Source: Fratercula arctica
Taxonomy: Eukaryota > Chordata > Aves > Charadriiformes > Alcidae
NCBI GenBank assembly: GCA_947846985.1
Contig: CANTUZ010000025.1
Span: 2,912,100-2,976,099, forward strand
Length of the DNA stretch: 64,000 nucleotides
Reading direction: 5' to 3'
Positions within the stretch are counted from its first letter, which is position 1; every line of letters starts with the position of its first letter. Both the position numbers and the translations under genes were made by a program. Positions 32,069-43,838 of the stretch are shown one piece after another. The notes beneath the pieces are model-generated. The model ran no database searches. It had not been told where the DNA came from and was given only the letters and a program-made list of their open reading frames with translations.

Positions 32069-32996
32069 AACCTCTTTATGAAGAGACTCGAAAGAAAAAT
32101 GAGTCTATGTGGGGTCCTGAGCAATGACAAGCCTTTGAGCAAATTAAACAAGAGACTGTGCATGCAGTAGCACTTGGACCAGTCCGAACAGGACAGGACA
32201 TTAAAAATGTGCTCTATACTGCAGCCGGAGACAATGGCCCTACCTGGAGCCTCTGGCAGAAAGCACCAGGGGAGACTCGAGGTCGACCCCTAGGATTCTG
32301 GAGTCAAGGATACAAAGGCTCCAAGGCCAACTAGACCCCAGCTGCGGAAGAAATCTTGGCAGCATATGAAGGAGTTGGAGCTGCTTCAGAGGTAATTGGT
32401 ACTGAAGCACAGCTCCTCCTGGCACCCTGATTACCAGTGCTGGGCTGGATGTTCAAGGGTAAAGTTCCTTCTACTCATCATGCCACCGATGCTACCTGGA
32501 GTAAGTGGGTTGCCTTAATCACACAGCGGGCCCTAAGAGGAAATCCCAAGCATACAGGCATTGTAGAAATGATCACAAACTGGCCTGAAGGCAAAGACTT
32601 TGGAATGTCACCAGAGGTGGTGGTGACTCATACTGAGGAAGCCCCACCATATAATGAACTCTCAGATAATGAGAAACAGTGTGCTCTGTTCACTGATGGA
32701 TCTTGTCGTATTGTAGGGAAACATCGAAAGTGGAAAGCTGCTGTATGGAGTCCTACACGAGTCGCAGAAGCAGCTGAAGGACAAGGTGAATCGAGCCAGT
32801 TTACTGAGGTAAAAGCCATCCAGCTGGCCTTAGACATTGCTGAATGAGAAAAGCGGCCAATACTTTATCTTTATACTGACTCATGGATGGTGGCCAATGC
32901 TGTGTGTGTGTGTGGTTACAGCAGTGGAAGCAGAGCAACTGGCAGCAATGGGTAAACCCATCTGGGCTGTTGAATTATGGCAAGATATTGCTGAGT
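32069..32996 (+). repeat. Inverted identical tract, arm 2 (928 bp)
   Basis: Reverse complement of 15293-16220 with no difference seen. It lies wholly within ERVL pol (connection plus RNase H). Outside it the two copies differ at once: about seven changes in the next 90 bp on one side, and a rearranged stretch on the other. Confidence 0.9.
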
Positions 32997-33282
32997 GGCT
33001 AGGGAAACTAGTCATGAAGGTACACCATGTAGATTCCCATGTACCCATGAGTCGAGCCACTGAGGAACATCAAAACAATCAGCAAGTAGATCAGGCTGCT
33101 AAAATTTTCCAAATAGACTTGGACTGGGAACATAAGGGTGAACTATTTGTAGCTCGGTGGGCCCATGACACTTCAGGTCATCAAGGAAGGGATGCAACAT
33201 ATAGATGGGCTTGTGATCGAGGGGTGGATTTAACCATGGATGCTATTGCGCAGGTTATCCACGACTGTGAAACATGGCAAAA

Positions 33283-34120
33283 CTGATCATGGGGATTTTT
33301 GTTGTTATTAAGATGAAAACAAAAAAGCATTGGCCTTTGTGGTATTAATATCTTTTTATTCCTTTTGAGAAGTAGACCAGCTTTTTCCTTGATTATTTTC
33401 TTCCTGCTACAACACTTTTAGATTACTCTTCTATTATCCCTTCTGTTTCTCATTACCTGTATTTGATTTTTTGTCTCATCCTTTCTAATTTATCCCCATG
33501 TGTTTATACAATTTATTTTTTTAATCTGGCTTAGTTTCCAGCTTCCTATACTCTTCCTTCTTGTGTTTCAAGTCATCTAAAAGCTCATGATTTCGCTACT
33601 TTGATTCCTTAATAAGCTTCTCCATTGTCAGAGTTTATGCTTGTGACTTAATATAGTTTTTAAGGAACTCTGAAATCTACAGAATCTCTTAGACTTGTTT
33701 CCCAGAAAAATTATCTTGCCAGTTCTGTGAACTTACTCAATAATGAATTCTTAAGGTCCACTGCTTTTCTTTTTTCTTCCCTACTTGAGGATTAGGAACT
33801 CTGACATTTAGTGGTCATTCTCATCCCAGCTCCTTTACACCTTCACATTCTCAATCAGTTTCATCTGACTGGCTTGAACCAAATCTGGAAGAGCCTCATC
33901 TTTTCCAAAATTCTGAAAAACACATTCCTAGAATTTTCTGGTTTGTCTCCTATATCTCCGATTTTCTATCAGATGTCCAGAGCTGTTTAATTCCTGCATT
34001 TCATCGCGTCTGGGGCTTTCACATGATTCTATCAGTTTACAAATCTTCATTCATCTAATCTTCCCAGTTCAATGGTCCACAAAAACCTATATTGTGACAG
34101 TGCCCTTATATTTTTGCTGT
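33283..34120 (-). mobile_element. Probable continuation of the ancient CR1-like LINE
   Basis: Stretches such as 'cttgtgtttcaagtcatc' and 'aagctcatgatttcgctac' look like decayed CR1 endonuclease-linker sequence in reverse. It starts exactly where copy B ends. No open frame. The identification is tentative. Confidence 0.35.
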
Positions 34121-35461
34121 TACTTTCCCCCACAAACTTACAGCCTATCTATCTTCTTTCACACCCTGGACCTTAGAACAATTGTTGTATAATCTTGATA
34201 AGCAAGAAAACACCAGCTCGCTTTTGCCCTCCTTACCCTCCCTAAACAAGTTATACCCTTCCATATCAATATTCTAGTCATGTAAATTACTTAAACAAGT
34301 GCTTGCTATGCCAATTAACAGATAATTTTGATCATGTACTGAGACTTGTAGGCCTCAAAAAAATTTTCATTTTTTCTAACACGTGGACTGTTGTCATGAA
34401 TTCTTATTAGTTCTAATTTAATGCCCTCCTAACTAGGATTGCAAGCCTATGCTGTCACAATTAACAAAGGCAAACCAGGCCAATTAATTTAAAAGACTGT
34501 TCCTCCTCTTCAGGTAACCTACAGGTGATTTGAAGCAAGAAAGGAAAAGGCTGGCTAAAACAGGAGATCAAATAAACTTTGACAGATTTAAAAAGGACAC
34601 TTCACATGGAGGAAGTTACTTGTTTGAGGGAACCAAACTGAGACATGGGGGAATATCTAGATTACAATCACAAAGGACAGAGGTCTAGATAAGTATGTAT
34701 GTATAAATATGTATGTAAACTACTTTTTGGTGACCTTTTTTCCCCCAAATACTTTATTCCACTGCTAGGTAAGCAATTCTTGCCTAAATTTTACGTATTA
34801 CTAAGGCAAAAGGAAAACTTTGGTTGAGGTACAAGTAAGTACTCTGGCAATGACTGAAAGGAGGATATATGGCATTTCCCCCAGGTTAGGTTGAAGCATT
34901 AAGCCTGACATTTGAGAGCTGCACTGACTGGTTGCTATCCTGCCTTCCATAGTCATGCTTGACTTTGGGCTTAAGTCTCACAGCCATGTAGTTCATGCCA
35001 TACATCAGTACTCACTGTAGAGCTAGAGTTCAAGCATGATCCATTTTGCACCTATAACTGAGTTTCTCTGCATACAGAGCCATCTGTCTTTTTCAAGACT
35101 AGTGGCACACCAGTGAGCTGATGTTTAGGCTTTATAAGGGATCTGTACTTAAGAGTAAGAGCATGCTTAAGCCCCAAACTAATTATAAATTCTGACATTG
35201 AGTTTTCTGTACTTTTTAAAAAGATGATTAAAGCTTTTTTCTTTCATTTTTCTGATATTTACAAAAGCAGATAATCACAAGGACTCCTTTGACATAATGT
35301 AATTTTACCGGAATTCATCAAGAATTCTACTGAAAAAACTGCAAAATGGGAAGCTGACCTTGGGCTAACTTGAAAGGTGTTTTTTGAAATGTTAAAATAA
35401 TACTCTGTTTTGAGGAAATAATTAAAAATGTGAAAACTTTGCAATTTAATAGTATTAAAGT
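34121..35461. other. Anonymous DNA, no feature recognised
   Basis: Moderately AT-rich sequence. The only notable open frame (35543-35259 minus, 94 codons) lies partly in this stretch and has no motif. No mobile element recognised. Confidence 0.6.
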
Positions 35462-36057
35462 TCATAGAATCATAGAATGGTTCGAGTTGGAAGGGACCTT
35501 GAAGATCATCTAGTTCCAACCCCCCTGCCATGGGCAGGGACACCTCCCACTAGACCAGGCTGCTCAAAGCCTCATCCAGCCTGGCCTTGAACACTTCCAG
35601 GGATGGGGCATCCACAACTTCCCTGGGCAACCTGTTCCAGTGCCTCACCACCCTCACAGTAAGGAATTTCTTCCTGATATCCAATCTAAATCTCCCCTCT
35701 TTCAGGTTAAAACTGTTACCCCTTGTCCTATCGCTCCACTCCCTCATAAAGAGTCCCTCCCCATCTCTCCTACAGGCCCCCTTTAGGTACTGAAAGGCTG
35801 CTATAAGGTCTCCCCAGAGTCTTCTCTACTCCAGGCTGAACAATCCCAACTCTCTCAGCCTGTCTTCATAGGAGAGGTGCTCCAGCCCTCTGATCATCTT
35901 CGTGGCCCTCCACTGGACCCACTCCAATAGGTCCATGTCCTTCTTGTGCTGAGGACTCCAGAGCTGGATGCAGTACTCCAGGTGGGGGTCTCACCAGAGT
36001 GGAGCAGAGGGGTAGAATCACCTCCCTCGACCTGCTGGCCACGCTTCTGGATTCTCT
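35462..36057 (-). mobile_element. CR1 LINE fragment, 5'-truncated
   Basis: Starts with the CR1 tail ('tcatagaatcatagaatgg') and reads the reverse-transcriptase C-terminus on the minus strand (35747-35550: [38 protein letters not shown]). An upstream part reaches the [14 protein letters not shown] region before ending near 36057. Frameshifts are present. Confidence 0.92.
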
Positions 36058-36073
36058 GGATTATTGAAGCTCC

Positions 36074-37072
36074 TGTATTGGATTTACGTGACAAGGTTTT
36101 GGTAGTGGGGGGATGCAGGGGTGGCTTCTGTGAGAAGATGCCAGAAGCTGTCCTCATGTTGGACAGAGCCAGTTCCAGCCAGCTCCAAGACAGCCCCGTT
36201 GCTGGCCAAAGCTGAGCGATGGTGGTAGCACCTCTGTGATAACATATTTAAGAAGGGGTAAAACCTGCTGCACAACAGCAGCTGGGAGAAAGGAGTGAGA
36301 ATATATGAGGAACAACTCGGCAGACACCAAGGTCAGTGAAGAAGGAGGAGGAGGTGTTCCAGGCACTGAAGCAGAGATTTCCCTGTGGCCTGTGGTGAAG
36401 ACCATGGTGATGCAGGATGTCCCCTTGCAGCCCATGGATGACCACGCCAGAGCAGATACCCACCCTGCAGCCTGTGGAGCACCCCAAGCCAGAGCATGTG
36501 GATGTGCCCTGAAGGAAGCTGTGACCCTGTGGAGACCCCACTATGGAGCAGGATCCTGGCAGGGACTACTCCTCCAGGAGGAGGCCATGCTGGAGCAGGT
36601 TTTCTGGCAGGACCTGTGGCTCCATGGGAGGCACATGCTGGAGCAGTTAGTTCCTGAAGGACTGCACACCATGGGAAGGACCCACACTGGAGAAGAGCAT
36701 GAGGAGGAAGGAGTAGCAGAGGCAAAGTGTTATGAACTGACCGCAACCCCCATTCCCTGTCCCCCTGTGCTGCTCAGAGGGGGGAGGTAGAGAAGTTGGG
36801 AGTGAAGTTGAGCCCGGGAAGAAGGGAGGGGTGGGGAGAAGGTGTTTTTTAGATTTGGTTTTATTACTCAAATCCTACTGTGATTTGATTGGCAATTAAC
36901 TAAATTAATTTCCCTGAGTCAAGTCTGTTTTGCCCATGACAGTAATTGCTGAGTGATCGCCCTGTCCTTATCTTGACCCATGAGCCTTTCGTTTCCCCTG
37001 TCCAGCTGAGGAGGGGGAGTGACAGAACATCTTAGTGGGCACCTGGCAGGCAGCCAAGGTCAACCCACCACA
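36074..37072 (+). mobile_element. Solo LTR, about 1 kb family (LTR-F)
   Basis: 999 bp, TGTATTGG...CCCACCACA, with perfect 5-bp duplication GCTCC (36069-36073 and 37073-37077). A relative lies at 39197-40316 in the same orientation. The middle contains repeated 'catgctggagcag' and 'ggcaggacctgtg' motifs, so open frames through it are not genes. The 5-bp duplication fits class III/I. Confidence 0.9.
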
Positions 37073-37077
37073 GCTCC

Positions 37078-38158
37078 ACAAATACTTTAAGAAGATAGTA
37101 AGAAAAATTGGGAGGGGGGGACTGAAGAGCCTTTCAGCATCTTGTGGAAGTAGATTTTCTACCAGATGTTTATAAAGAAAGAAAAAGAAGCATATTTTGA
37201 CTTTATTGAATCATCATCTGTGTAAAAATCTTTGTTTTCTGAAAAGCCCCTTAAGCGCTTTCTCTGGATCAAATATTAAGAGGAACTTTTATTAATTAAT
37301 TTCATTTTTTCCTTTGGATAATAAGGACCAGGTTTGTAAGCTTCTCAGGAAATTTTCTAACTATTTGGAGAAATGGTTCCTACATCCAGAGTTTTTCTAG
37401 AACATTGCCACCTAGGATCTGATAGTGTTTTTAAGATTAGCAAAATATGTTGCTTATAATGCAGAATCCTGTCACAAAATTATTTGAAAAATATAAAAAG
37501 AATATATTTTAATGCCACTGATAATTGCAATCACTTAGTAAAAGCAAAAGCAAATCAAATGCATGTGGAAGAATTTGCTTTCTCTCTAGTCAGGCTTTAT
37601 TGAAGCAAGATTTTGCAACTCTGTGATCATTACATGCATAATTGCTGCTGTTTCTGTTTTTCAATGTTTCCATTTTATGTTACATATCTAATGAAAACTG
37701 ATATATAGCAGTCACCATGAATAAGTTAACATTTACCAACAATTACCATACAATGACATCTGAAATACTATAGTTATCACTTACTCAATGTACAAAAAAA
37801 TATGGAGACAATTCAGATGATATCTGAAAACCAGAGAGTCTATCCTTCTGAGCAACTTCAGAGGATCTTAGACTATGGTTACACGTTTGATGTGTAAGTC
37901 AGTGTAAACAGCTCTCCCACCCCTCCAGCTGCTTCTTCACACCCGTGGTCCATCCACAGCCAAACAGCTGTGCCAGCACAATGCAGTGGGTGGTACAGGA
38001 ACAAGGGCTGGGAATAAGAGGGCTGCTTAAATCACTGAAAGACATGTGAATGCGTCAAGCATTTAAGTTCTTTAGGTTCTTTAAAATAAGTTAAAACTTA
38101 AGTTAGCACAGTTACTGTGTACCACTTAAATATCATCAATATTCATCAATATATATAT
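37078..38158. other. Anonymous AT-rich DNA
   Basis: No gene or repeat recognised. The right end has a short 'attcatcaatatat' repeat at about 38138-38165 leading into the CR1. Confidence 0.6.
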
Positions 38159-39120
38159 TCAATATATTCATCAATGACCTGGATGAGGGGATAGAGTGCA
38201 CCCTCAGCAAGTTTGCTGATGACACAAAGCTGGGGGGGGCGGCTGACACACCGGAGGGCTGTGCTGCCATACAGAGAGACCTGGACAGGTTGGAGATCTG
38301 GGCAGAGAGAAACCTTATGAAATTCAACAAGGGCAAGTGTAGGGTGCTGCACCTGGGGAGGAACAACCCCATGCACCAGGACAGGTTGGGGGCTGACCTG
38401 CTGGAGAGCAGCTCTGTGGAAAGAGACCTGGGAGTCCTGGTGGACAACAGGATGACCATGAGCCAGCAATGTGCCCTTGTGGCCAAGAAGGCCAATGGCA
38501 TCCTGGGGTGCATCAAGAAGAGTGTGGCCAGCAGGTCAAGGGAGGTCATCCTCCCCCTCTACTCTGCATTGGTGAGGCCACACCTGGAGTACTGTGTCCA
38601 GTTCTGGGCTCCCCGGTTCCAGAAGGACAGGGAACTGCTGGAAAGGGTGCAGCAGAGGGCTACCAAGATGATTAGGGGACTGGAACACCTCTCTTATGAG
38701 GAAAGGCTGAGGGATTTGGGTCTCTTCAGTCTGGAAAAAAGACGGCTGAGGGGGGATCTTATCAACACTTATAAATACTTAAAGGGTGGGTGTCAGGAGG
38801 ATGGGACCAGGCTCTTTTCAGTAGTGCCTGGGGACAGGACAAGAGGCAATGGCCACAAACTTGAGCATAAGAAGTTCCACCTAAACATGAGGAGGAACTT
38901 CTTTACCCTGAGGGTGGCAGAGCACTGGAACAGGCTGCCCAGAGAGGTGGTGGAGTCTCCATCTCTGGAGACATTCAAAACCCGCCTGGATGTGTTCCTG
39001 TGTAACCTGCTCTAGGTGACCCTGCTCTGGCAGGGGGGTTGGACTAGATGATCTCCAGAGGTCCCTTCCAACCCTATGGTTCTATGATTCTATGATTCTA
39101 TGATTCTATGATTCTATGAT
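38159..39120 (+). mobile_element. CR1 LINE fragment with open reverse-transcriptase C-terminus
   Basis: 5'-truncated in the reverse-transcriptase palm just before FADDTKL ('tttgctgatgacacaaagc'). Ends with five to six copies of the 'attctatg' octamer (39080-39119). The tail and open frame suggest a relatively young insertion. Confidence 0.95.
38290..39015 (+). CDS. CR1 reverse transcriptase, C-terminal part (241 codons, truncated)
   Basis: Part of CR1 ORF2, the endonuclease/reverse transcriptase that copies the element's RNA. The open frame starts after the catalytic FADDTKL site, so it is only the thumb and C-terminal domain. Motifs are [88 protein letters not shown], and the end [20 protein letters not shown] stop follows CNLL, as in CR1 proteins. 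Without endonuclease, polymerase active site or promoter it cannot move itself. Confidence 0.9.
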   Translation: MEIWAERNLMKFNKGKCRVLHLGRNNPMHQDRLGADLLESSSVERDLGVLVDNRMTMSQQCALVAKKANGILGCIKKSVASRSREVILPLYSALVRPHLEYCVQFWAPRFQKDRELLERVQQRATKMIRGLEHLSYEERLRDLGLFSLEKRRLRGDLINTYKYLKGGCQEDGTRLFSVVPGDRTRGNGHKLEHKKFHLNMRRNFFTLRVAEHWNRLPREVVESPSLETFKTRLDVFLCNLL

Positions 39121-39196
39121 CAGTTATGCCTATCTTTTCCTGAGTGCAGCCTCAGGATAATGGAAGGAAAAAATATCATATGGCCAGCTGTAACTT

Positions 39197-40316
39197 TGTA
39201 TTGGGTTTGCGTGGCAAGGTTTTGGTAGTGGGGGGGCTACAGCGGTGGCTTCTGTGAGAAGCTGCTAGAAGCTTCCCCTATGTCCAATAAAGCCAATGTC
39301 AGCCAGCTGCAAGATGGACCCACAGCTGCCAAAGCCGAGCCAATCAGCGACAGTGGTGGCACCTCTGTGATAACATAGTTAAGAAAAAACAAAAAAGCCC
39401 CAACCTGCATGACAGCAATCAGGAGAGAGGAGTGAGAGAAACAACTATGTAGAAACCAAGGTCAGTGAAGAAGGAAGGGGAGGAGGTACTCCAGGAGCTG
39501 GAGCAGAGATTCCCCTGCAGCCCCTGGTGAAGACCATGGTGAGGCATGATGTCCCCCTGCAGCCCATGGAGGATAACGGTGGAGCAGATATCCACCTGCA
39601 GCCCGGGGAGGACCCCATGCTGGAGCAGGTGGATGCCCAAAGGAGGCTGTGACCCCATGGAGAGCTCATGCTGGAGCAGGCTCCTGGCAGGACCTGTGAC
39701 CCCGTGGAAAGAGAGGAGCCCACGCAGGAGTAGGTTTGCTGGCAGGACTTGAGACCCCGAGGGGGACCCATGCTGGAGCAGTCTGTTCCTGAAGGACTAC
39801 ACCCCGTGGAGCAGTTCATGAAGAACTGCAGTCTATGGGAAGGACTCATGTTGGAGAAGTTCATGGAGAACTATCTCCCATGGGTGGGACCCCACGCTGG
39901 AGCAGGGGAAGAGCGTGAGGAGTCCTCCCCTTGAGGAGGAAGGAACGGCAGAGACAACATGTAATGAACTGACTGCAACCTCCATTTCCTGTACCCTGCT
40001 GGCAGGGGGAGGAAGTAGAGAAATTGGGAGTGAAGTTGAGCCTGGGAAGAAGGGAGGGGTGGGGGGAAGGCGTTTTAAAATTTGGGGTTTATTTCTCATT
40101 ACACTACTCTGACTTCTAATTGACAATAAATTAAATTAATTTCCATGAGTCAAGTCTTTTTTGCCCAGGATGGTAATTGCTGAATGATCTCTATCTGCCC
40201 TTATCTCAACCCACTAATCTTTTGTTATATTTTCTTCCCCCTGCCCAGCTGAGGAGGGGGAGTGTTAGAGCGGCTTTGGTGGGCACCTGGCATCCAGCCA
40301 GGATCAACCCACTACA
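39197..40316 (+). mobile_element. Solo LTR of the LTR-F family
   Basis: 1120 bp, TGTATTGGGTTTGCG...CCCACTACA, close to 36074-37072. The flanks 39192-39196 (aactt) and 40317-40321 (ggctt) agree at three of five positions, so the target duplication has decayed or the edges are off by a base. AATAAA lies near 40129. Repeats such as 'catgctggagcag' fill the middle. Confidence 0.88.
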
Positions 40317-40617
40317 GGCTTCTTTGCCATATCAGTCAATGCTGAAGAATAATTCGTGTCCAAATACGTGGACAAACCTTCATATCGCTGGATGAAACTG
40401 TAGAACCAAAGCTAGTAGGACACAAACCTCCTATGGATATTAGAGCAGGTTTTGATTTGGTGAAGATACGCTGGAGTATTTTGCAGACATCATTAGTTTA
40501 GTGTATTGATAAAAAGTATAATCCTAACTATCACCCTTCATCATCACAGAAAAAATCTCACTAATGACTAACTAGATATGATAAGCAATAACCTTGTGCC
40601 CTGTAACAGTGATCTTC

Positions 40618-41154
40618 TATACTGGGTGTGGCTGGGGGGGAGCTAACTTTCTTCATAGCAGACTGTATGGTGCTGCGTTTTGCATTTGTGAATAAACCAG
40701 TGTTGATAACACACCAATGTTTTGGCTATTGTTGAACAGTGCTTGCACAGTATCAAGGCTTTCTCTCTTTCCCACTCTGCCTCCTCCCCAGCAGGGATAT
40801 GCAAGAAGTTGGGAGGGAACACAACTAGCACAGCTGACCCCAACTGACCAAAGGGATATTCCATGCCATATAACATCATGCTCAGCAATAAAAATGGAGG
40901 GTATGTTTTTTTGGGAAGGTAGCCATTGCTCAGAGACTGGCTGGGAGGTGCTGAGCAATTGCCTTTGCATCACTTGTGGGGTTTTTTTTAATCTTTGTTT
41001 TTTCTTTCTTCTTCCTCTTTCCTTTGTTTTTTAAACTATCTTTATCTTGATCCATGAGTTTTCTCAGTTTTACTCTTCCTCCATCCCACTGGGAGGGGGG
41101 ATAATGAGTTGAGTGGCTGCTTGGTGCTTTGCCAGCTGGGATCAACCCACCACA
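40618..41154 (+). mobile_element. Solo LTR (LTR-D family)
   Basis: 537 bp ending CAACCCACCACA, with perfect 5-bp duplication TCTTC (40613-40617 and 41155-41159). The first bases read TATACTGGG rather than TG. It contains 'aaagggatattccatgcc' and 'ctgaccccaactgacc', shared with the reverse-oriented LTR-D at 42339-42933 and the fragment at 41858-42085. Confidence 0.88.
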
Positions 41155-41159
41155 TCTTC

Positions 41160-41857
41160 ACAGATTGCATTTTGAAGAATGTGCTAAAATGTTTATCTCT
41201 GTTGTCTATATTGGGGTAAATCTGAGTAGCACAGTGAGATATACCGAAAAATGCCTTGTACAGTTTAGTTGTTTTCATTTCTCTATTGCTGTTTTCTACT
41301 TGACATAAACATGGATAGAAATTAGAAAGATACTCATGCCTGTTCCATAACAACACTTATGTATGTCTCTCCTACATAAGGATGTGGATCCAAGACAAGC
41401 TGTAGCGGGCAGGACCAGTTGGACCAACAGATAGCTAAACAACCACAGGATGAGGGAGGCCACAGTCTGTAAGGGTGCAGAAATGCACTTGCACTTTTGC
41501 CAACCCCGTTCACAATCCAGCAAACTACACACTGTGGAGTACAGATTGTGAACCAGGATGACAGAAGGTAGAGCTGTTATGTTAACCCCTGCATAGTGGT
41601 AGGCAGACAGTTGGGTAAAGTATTATCTCAGGCTACCACAGCTTTGTTTGCCCAGTTCAATAAGTTGACTTCCCCAGCTATCTGCTCAGTCCTTCAGCAG
41701 CAAGAATCAAAGCAGGTCATTCATAGCCTGTTTTCTGCCAGCAACCTTAAGCAAAATGTGGTAGGTGTCTGCATCTCAGTCACTTCAGTAGGGTAAAAAA
41801 CATTGCCCTGACCCTGATGACAGAGTAAAGCAAAACTGTATATTTACAATTTATTAC
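41160..41857. other. Anonymous DNA
   Basis: No gene or repeat recognised. Frames are at most about 104 codons without motifs. Confidence 0.55.
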
Positions 41858-42085
41858 CTGTTTTTGTTATTGCTGAGCAGTGCTTACACAGAGTCAAGGC
41901 CTTTTCTGCTTCTCACACCATTCCACCAGCGAGCAGGCTGGGGGTGCACAAGAAGTTGGGAAGGGACATAGCCAGGACAGCTGACTCCAACTGACCAAAG
42001 GGATATTCCGTACCACATGATGTCATGCTCAGCATATAAAGCTGGGGGAAGAAGGAGGAAGAGAGGGCATGTGGACTTATGGCAT
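41858..42085 (+). mobile_element. LTR-D fragment
   Basis: Matches the middle of LTR-D ('attgctgagcagtgcttaca', 'gtcatgctcagcatataaag'). Both ends are truncated. It abuts the CR1 that starts near 42100. Confidence 0.8.
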
Positions 42086-42338
42086 GGCTGACTTGCAAAG
42101 CCACTGTCTATAATCTTTGAAAAGTTGTGGAGATCAGGAGATATCCATGATCACTAGAAGAGGGCAAATGTCACACTCATCTATTGAGAAGGCCCCAAAG
42201 AAGACCCTTCTTGTGTGTGCTGCTTCCTACAGGCCCATTAGTCAGGCTAAGACATCAGGTCCATTAGTCTTACTTCAGTCCCTGGGAAAATAATGGAACT
42301 AGTCCTCCTAGAAACTATCACAAACCAAATGAAGCAGG

Positions 42339-42933
42339 TGTCGTGGTTTAACCCCAGCTGGCAACTAAGCACCACACAGCTGCTTGCTCACTTCCCCCTG
42401 GTGGGATGGGGGAGAGAATTAGAAGAGTAAAAGTGAGAAAACTCATGGGTTGAGATAAAGACAGTTTAATACTTAAAGCAAAAGCCACACATGCAAGCAA
42501 AGCAAAACAAGGAATTCATTCACTGCTTCCCATCAGCAAGCAGGTGTTCAGCCATCTCCGGGAAAGCAGGGCTCCATCACACGTAATGGTTACTTGGGAA
42601 GACAAACGCCATAACTCTGAACGTCCTTCCCTTCCTTCTTCTTCCCCCAGCTTTTATTGCTGAGTATGATGTCATATGGTATGGAATATCCCTTTGGTCA
42701 GTTGGGGTCAGCTGTCCCATCCGTGTCCCCTCCCAACTTATTGTACACCCCCAGCCTGCTCGCTGGTAGGGCAGTGTGAGAAGCAGAAAAGGCCTTGACT
42801 CTGTGTAAGCACTGCTCAGCAATAGCTAAAACATCCCTGTATTATCAACAGTGTTTTCAGCAAAAATCCAAAACATAGCCCCATACCAGCTACAATGAAG
42901 AAAATTAACTCTATCCCAGCCAAAACCAGCACA
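42339..42933 (-). mobile_element. Solo LTR (LTR-D) inside CR1-a
   Basis: 595 bp, TGTCGTGG...CCAGCACA on the plus strand. The flanks GCAGG (42334-42338) and GAAGG (42934-42938) match four of five, a slightly decayed target duplication. It contains 'gttgagataaagacagttta', the reverse of the conserved LTR R/U5 block. Confidence 0.88.
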
Positions 42934-43118
42934 GAAGGGGATTGGGAAAAGCCTGACTAACCGAATCACCTTCTACAACAAAATAACATTTTCTGTCGAC
43001 ATGGGGAGAACTGTAGATGTTGTTTACCTGGACTTCAGCAAAGCATTCGACACTGTTTCCCACAGCCTCCTCCTAGACAAACTGGCAAGATACAGACCAG
43101 ATGGGTGGTCCGTGAGAT

Positions 43119-43838
43119 TGTCGTGGTTTTGACCAAATTGGCCAATGGCCGGCGACAGATGCTCACCCCCCAGCCTCTCGTGCACAGAGAGGAGGAGGAG
43201 AGATAAAGAGATTTATGAGTTTAGATAAAACTAAACTACTTTAATAAAATATTAATAATAAAATAAAAGGAAAATAATGAAATAGATACAGCATATACAA
43301 AACTGTATCAAGCTCCCAGGATGACGTCACTGTCAGGCACTGGGGAAGTCCCAGACTGGACTCAGTGATGGGTGGGAACTGGGTTCCAGAGCTGGAGTCA
43401 GGAACCCATGGATCGGGATCAAAGGCAGATGAACAGACAGGGTCCTCCTCGAACATCAGCCATTGAAGAAAGAGAGAGTGACCCTTTGATCCCTCAGCTT
43501 TTATACTGAGCGTGATGCAGATGGGATGGAATACCCCTGTTGGTCAGTTTTGGGTCACCTGTCCTGTCCGCTCCTCCCTGCAGGTGGGACCCCTCTACGC
43601 TTTTCCGTTTCTGACCCTCTAATGGGGCAAATAACGAAATTAGCTGACCTTGGTTGCTATAGCAATAAGTATAAGCAAGAGCCCCTCTGCATACCGTTCC
43701 TTGGCACTAATTGTAAACATTGGTCTTATCACTCTGAGAACGAATAGTTTCAGACACAACATGCTTTTAATTTCAGAGAGTTAGAAGAGGCCTAGCTAAG
43801 AACAGAAAGTTGGTTCTGTTTTACCTCAAACCAGTGTA
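43119..43838 (-). mobile_element. Solo LTR (LTR-B) inside CR1-a
   Basis: 720 bp, TGTCGTGG at the left, altered CCAGTGTA at the right. 5-bp duplication GAGAT at 43114-43118 and 43839-43843. About 97 bp (43506-43602) look identical to 47352-47448 of the copy C LTR. Confidence 0.88.

Larger units (their letters stand above)
27742..33282 (+). mobile_element. ERVL copy B, 3'-truncated, with a nested solo LTR
   Basis: Plus-strand order: LTR (27742-28502), primer site, gag, protease, reverse transcriptase, RNase H, start of integrase. It ends near 33282, just before the integrase CxxC. No 3' LTR. A minus-oriented LTR (31488-31854, target duplication GCCAT) lies in reverse transcriptase. 'actga' occurs at both outer edges (27737-27741 and about 33283-33287) and might be a target duplication. 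The element divides an old CR1-like sequence. Confidence 0.9.
30991..33282 (+). pseudogene. pol: ERVL copy B pol: reverse transcriptase, RNase H, integrase start
   Basis: Reverse transcriptase resumes near 31020 (RSPFNSPIWPLRKPDG region) with stops including 31189-31191 and a TGA in the GWKHSP-preceding motif (shared with copy C). The active site YIDDIIVWA is intact (31390-31416). The LTR at 31488-31854 interrupts it. Afterwards stops at 32125-32127, 32332-32334, 32428-32430 and 32845-32847 match those of A and C. RNase H keeps LFTDGSC and YTDSWM but is damaged by a GT-repeat at about 32901-32914. The integrase zinc region (ARWAHDTSGHQGRDATYRW...HDCET) is the last part present. Confidence 0.9.

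Noticed and set aside
15188..33282. Copies A and B as arms of one large palindrome
   Set aside because: Only 928 bp are identical. Flanks, LTRs and inner sequence differ, so this is a conversion tract, not a long palindrome.
36305..36790. A 161-codon plus-strand frame rich in repeats (and 39445-39864 minus)
   Set aside because: It lies inside solo LTRs of the LTR-F family and arises from the repeated 'ctggagcag' motif; no domain.
39080..39120. Tandem 'attctatg' octamers as a microsatellite or CRISPR-like array
   Set aside because: This is the normal 3' tail of CR1 elements.
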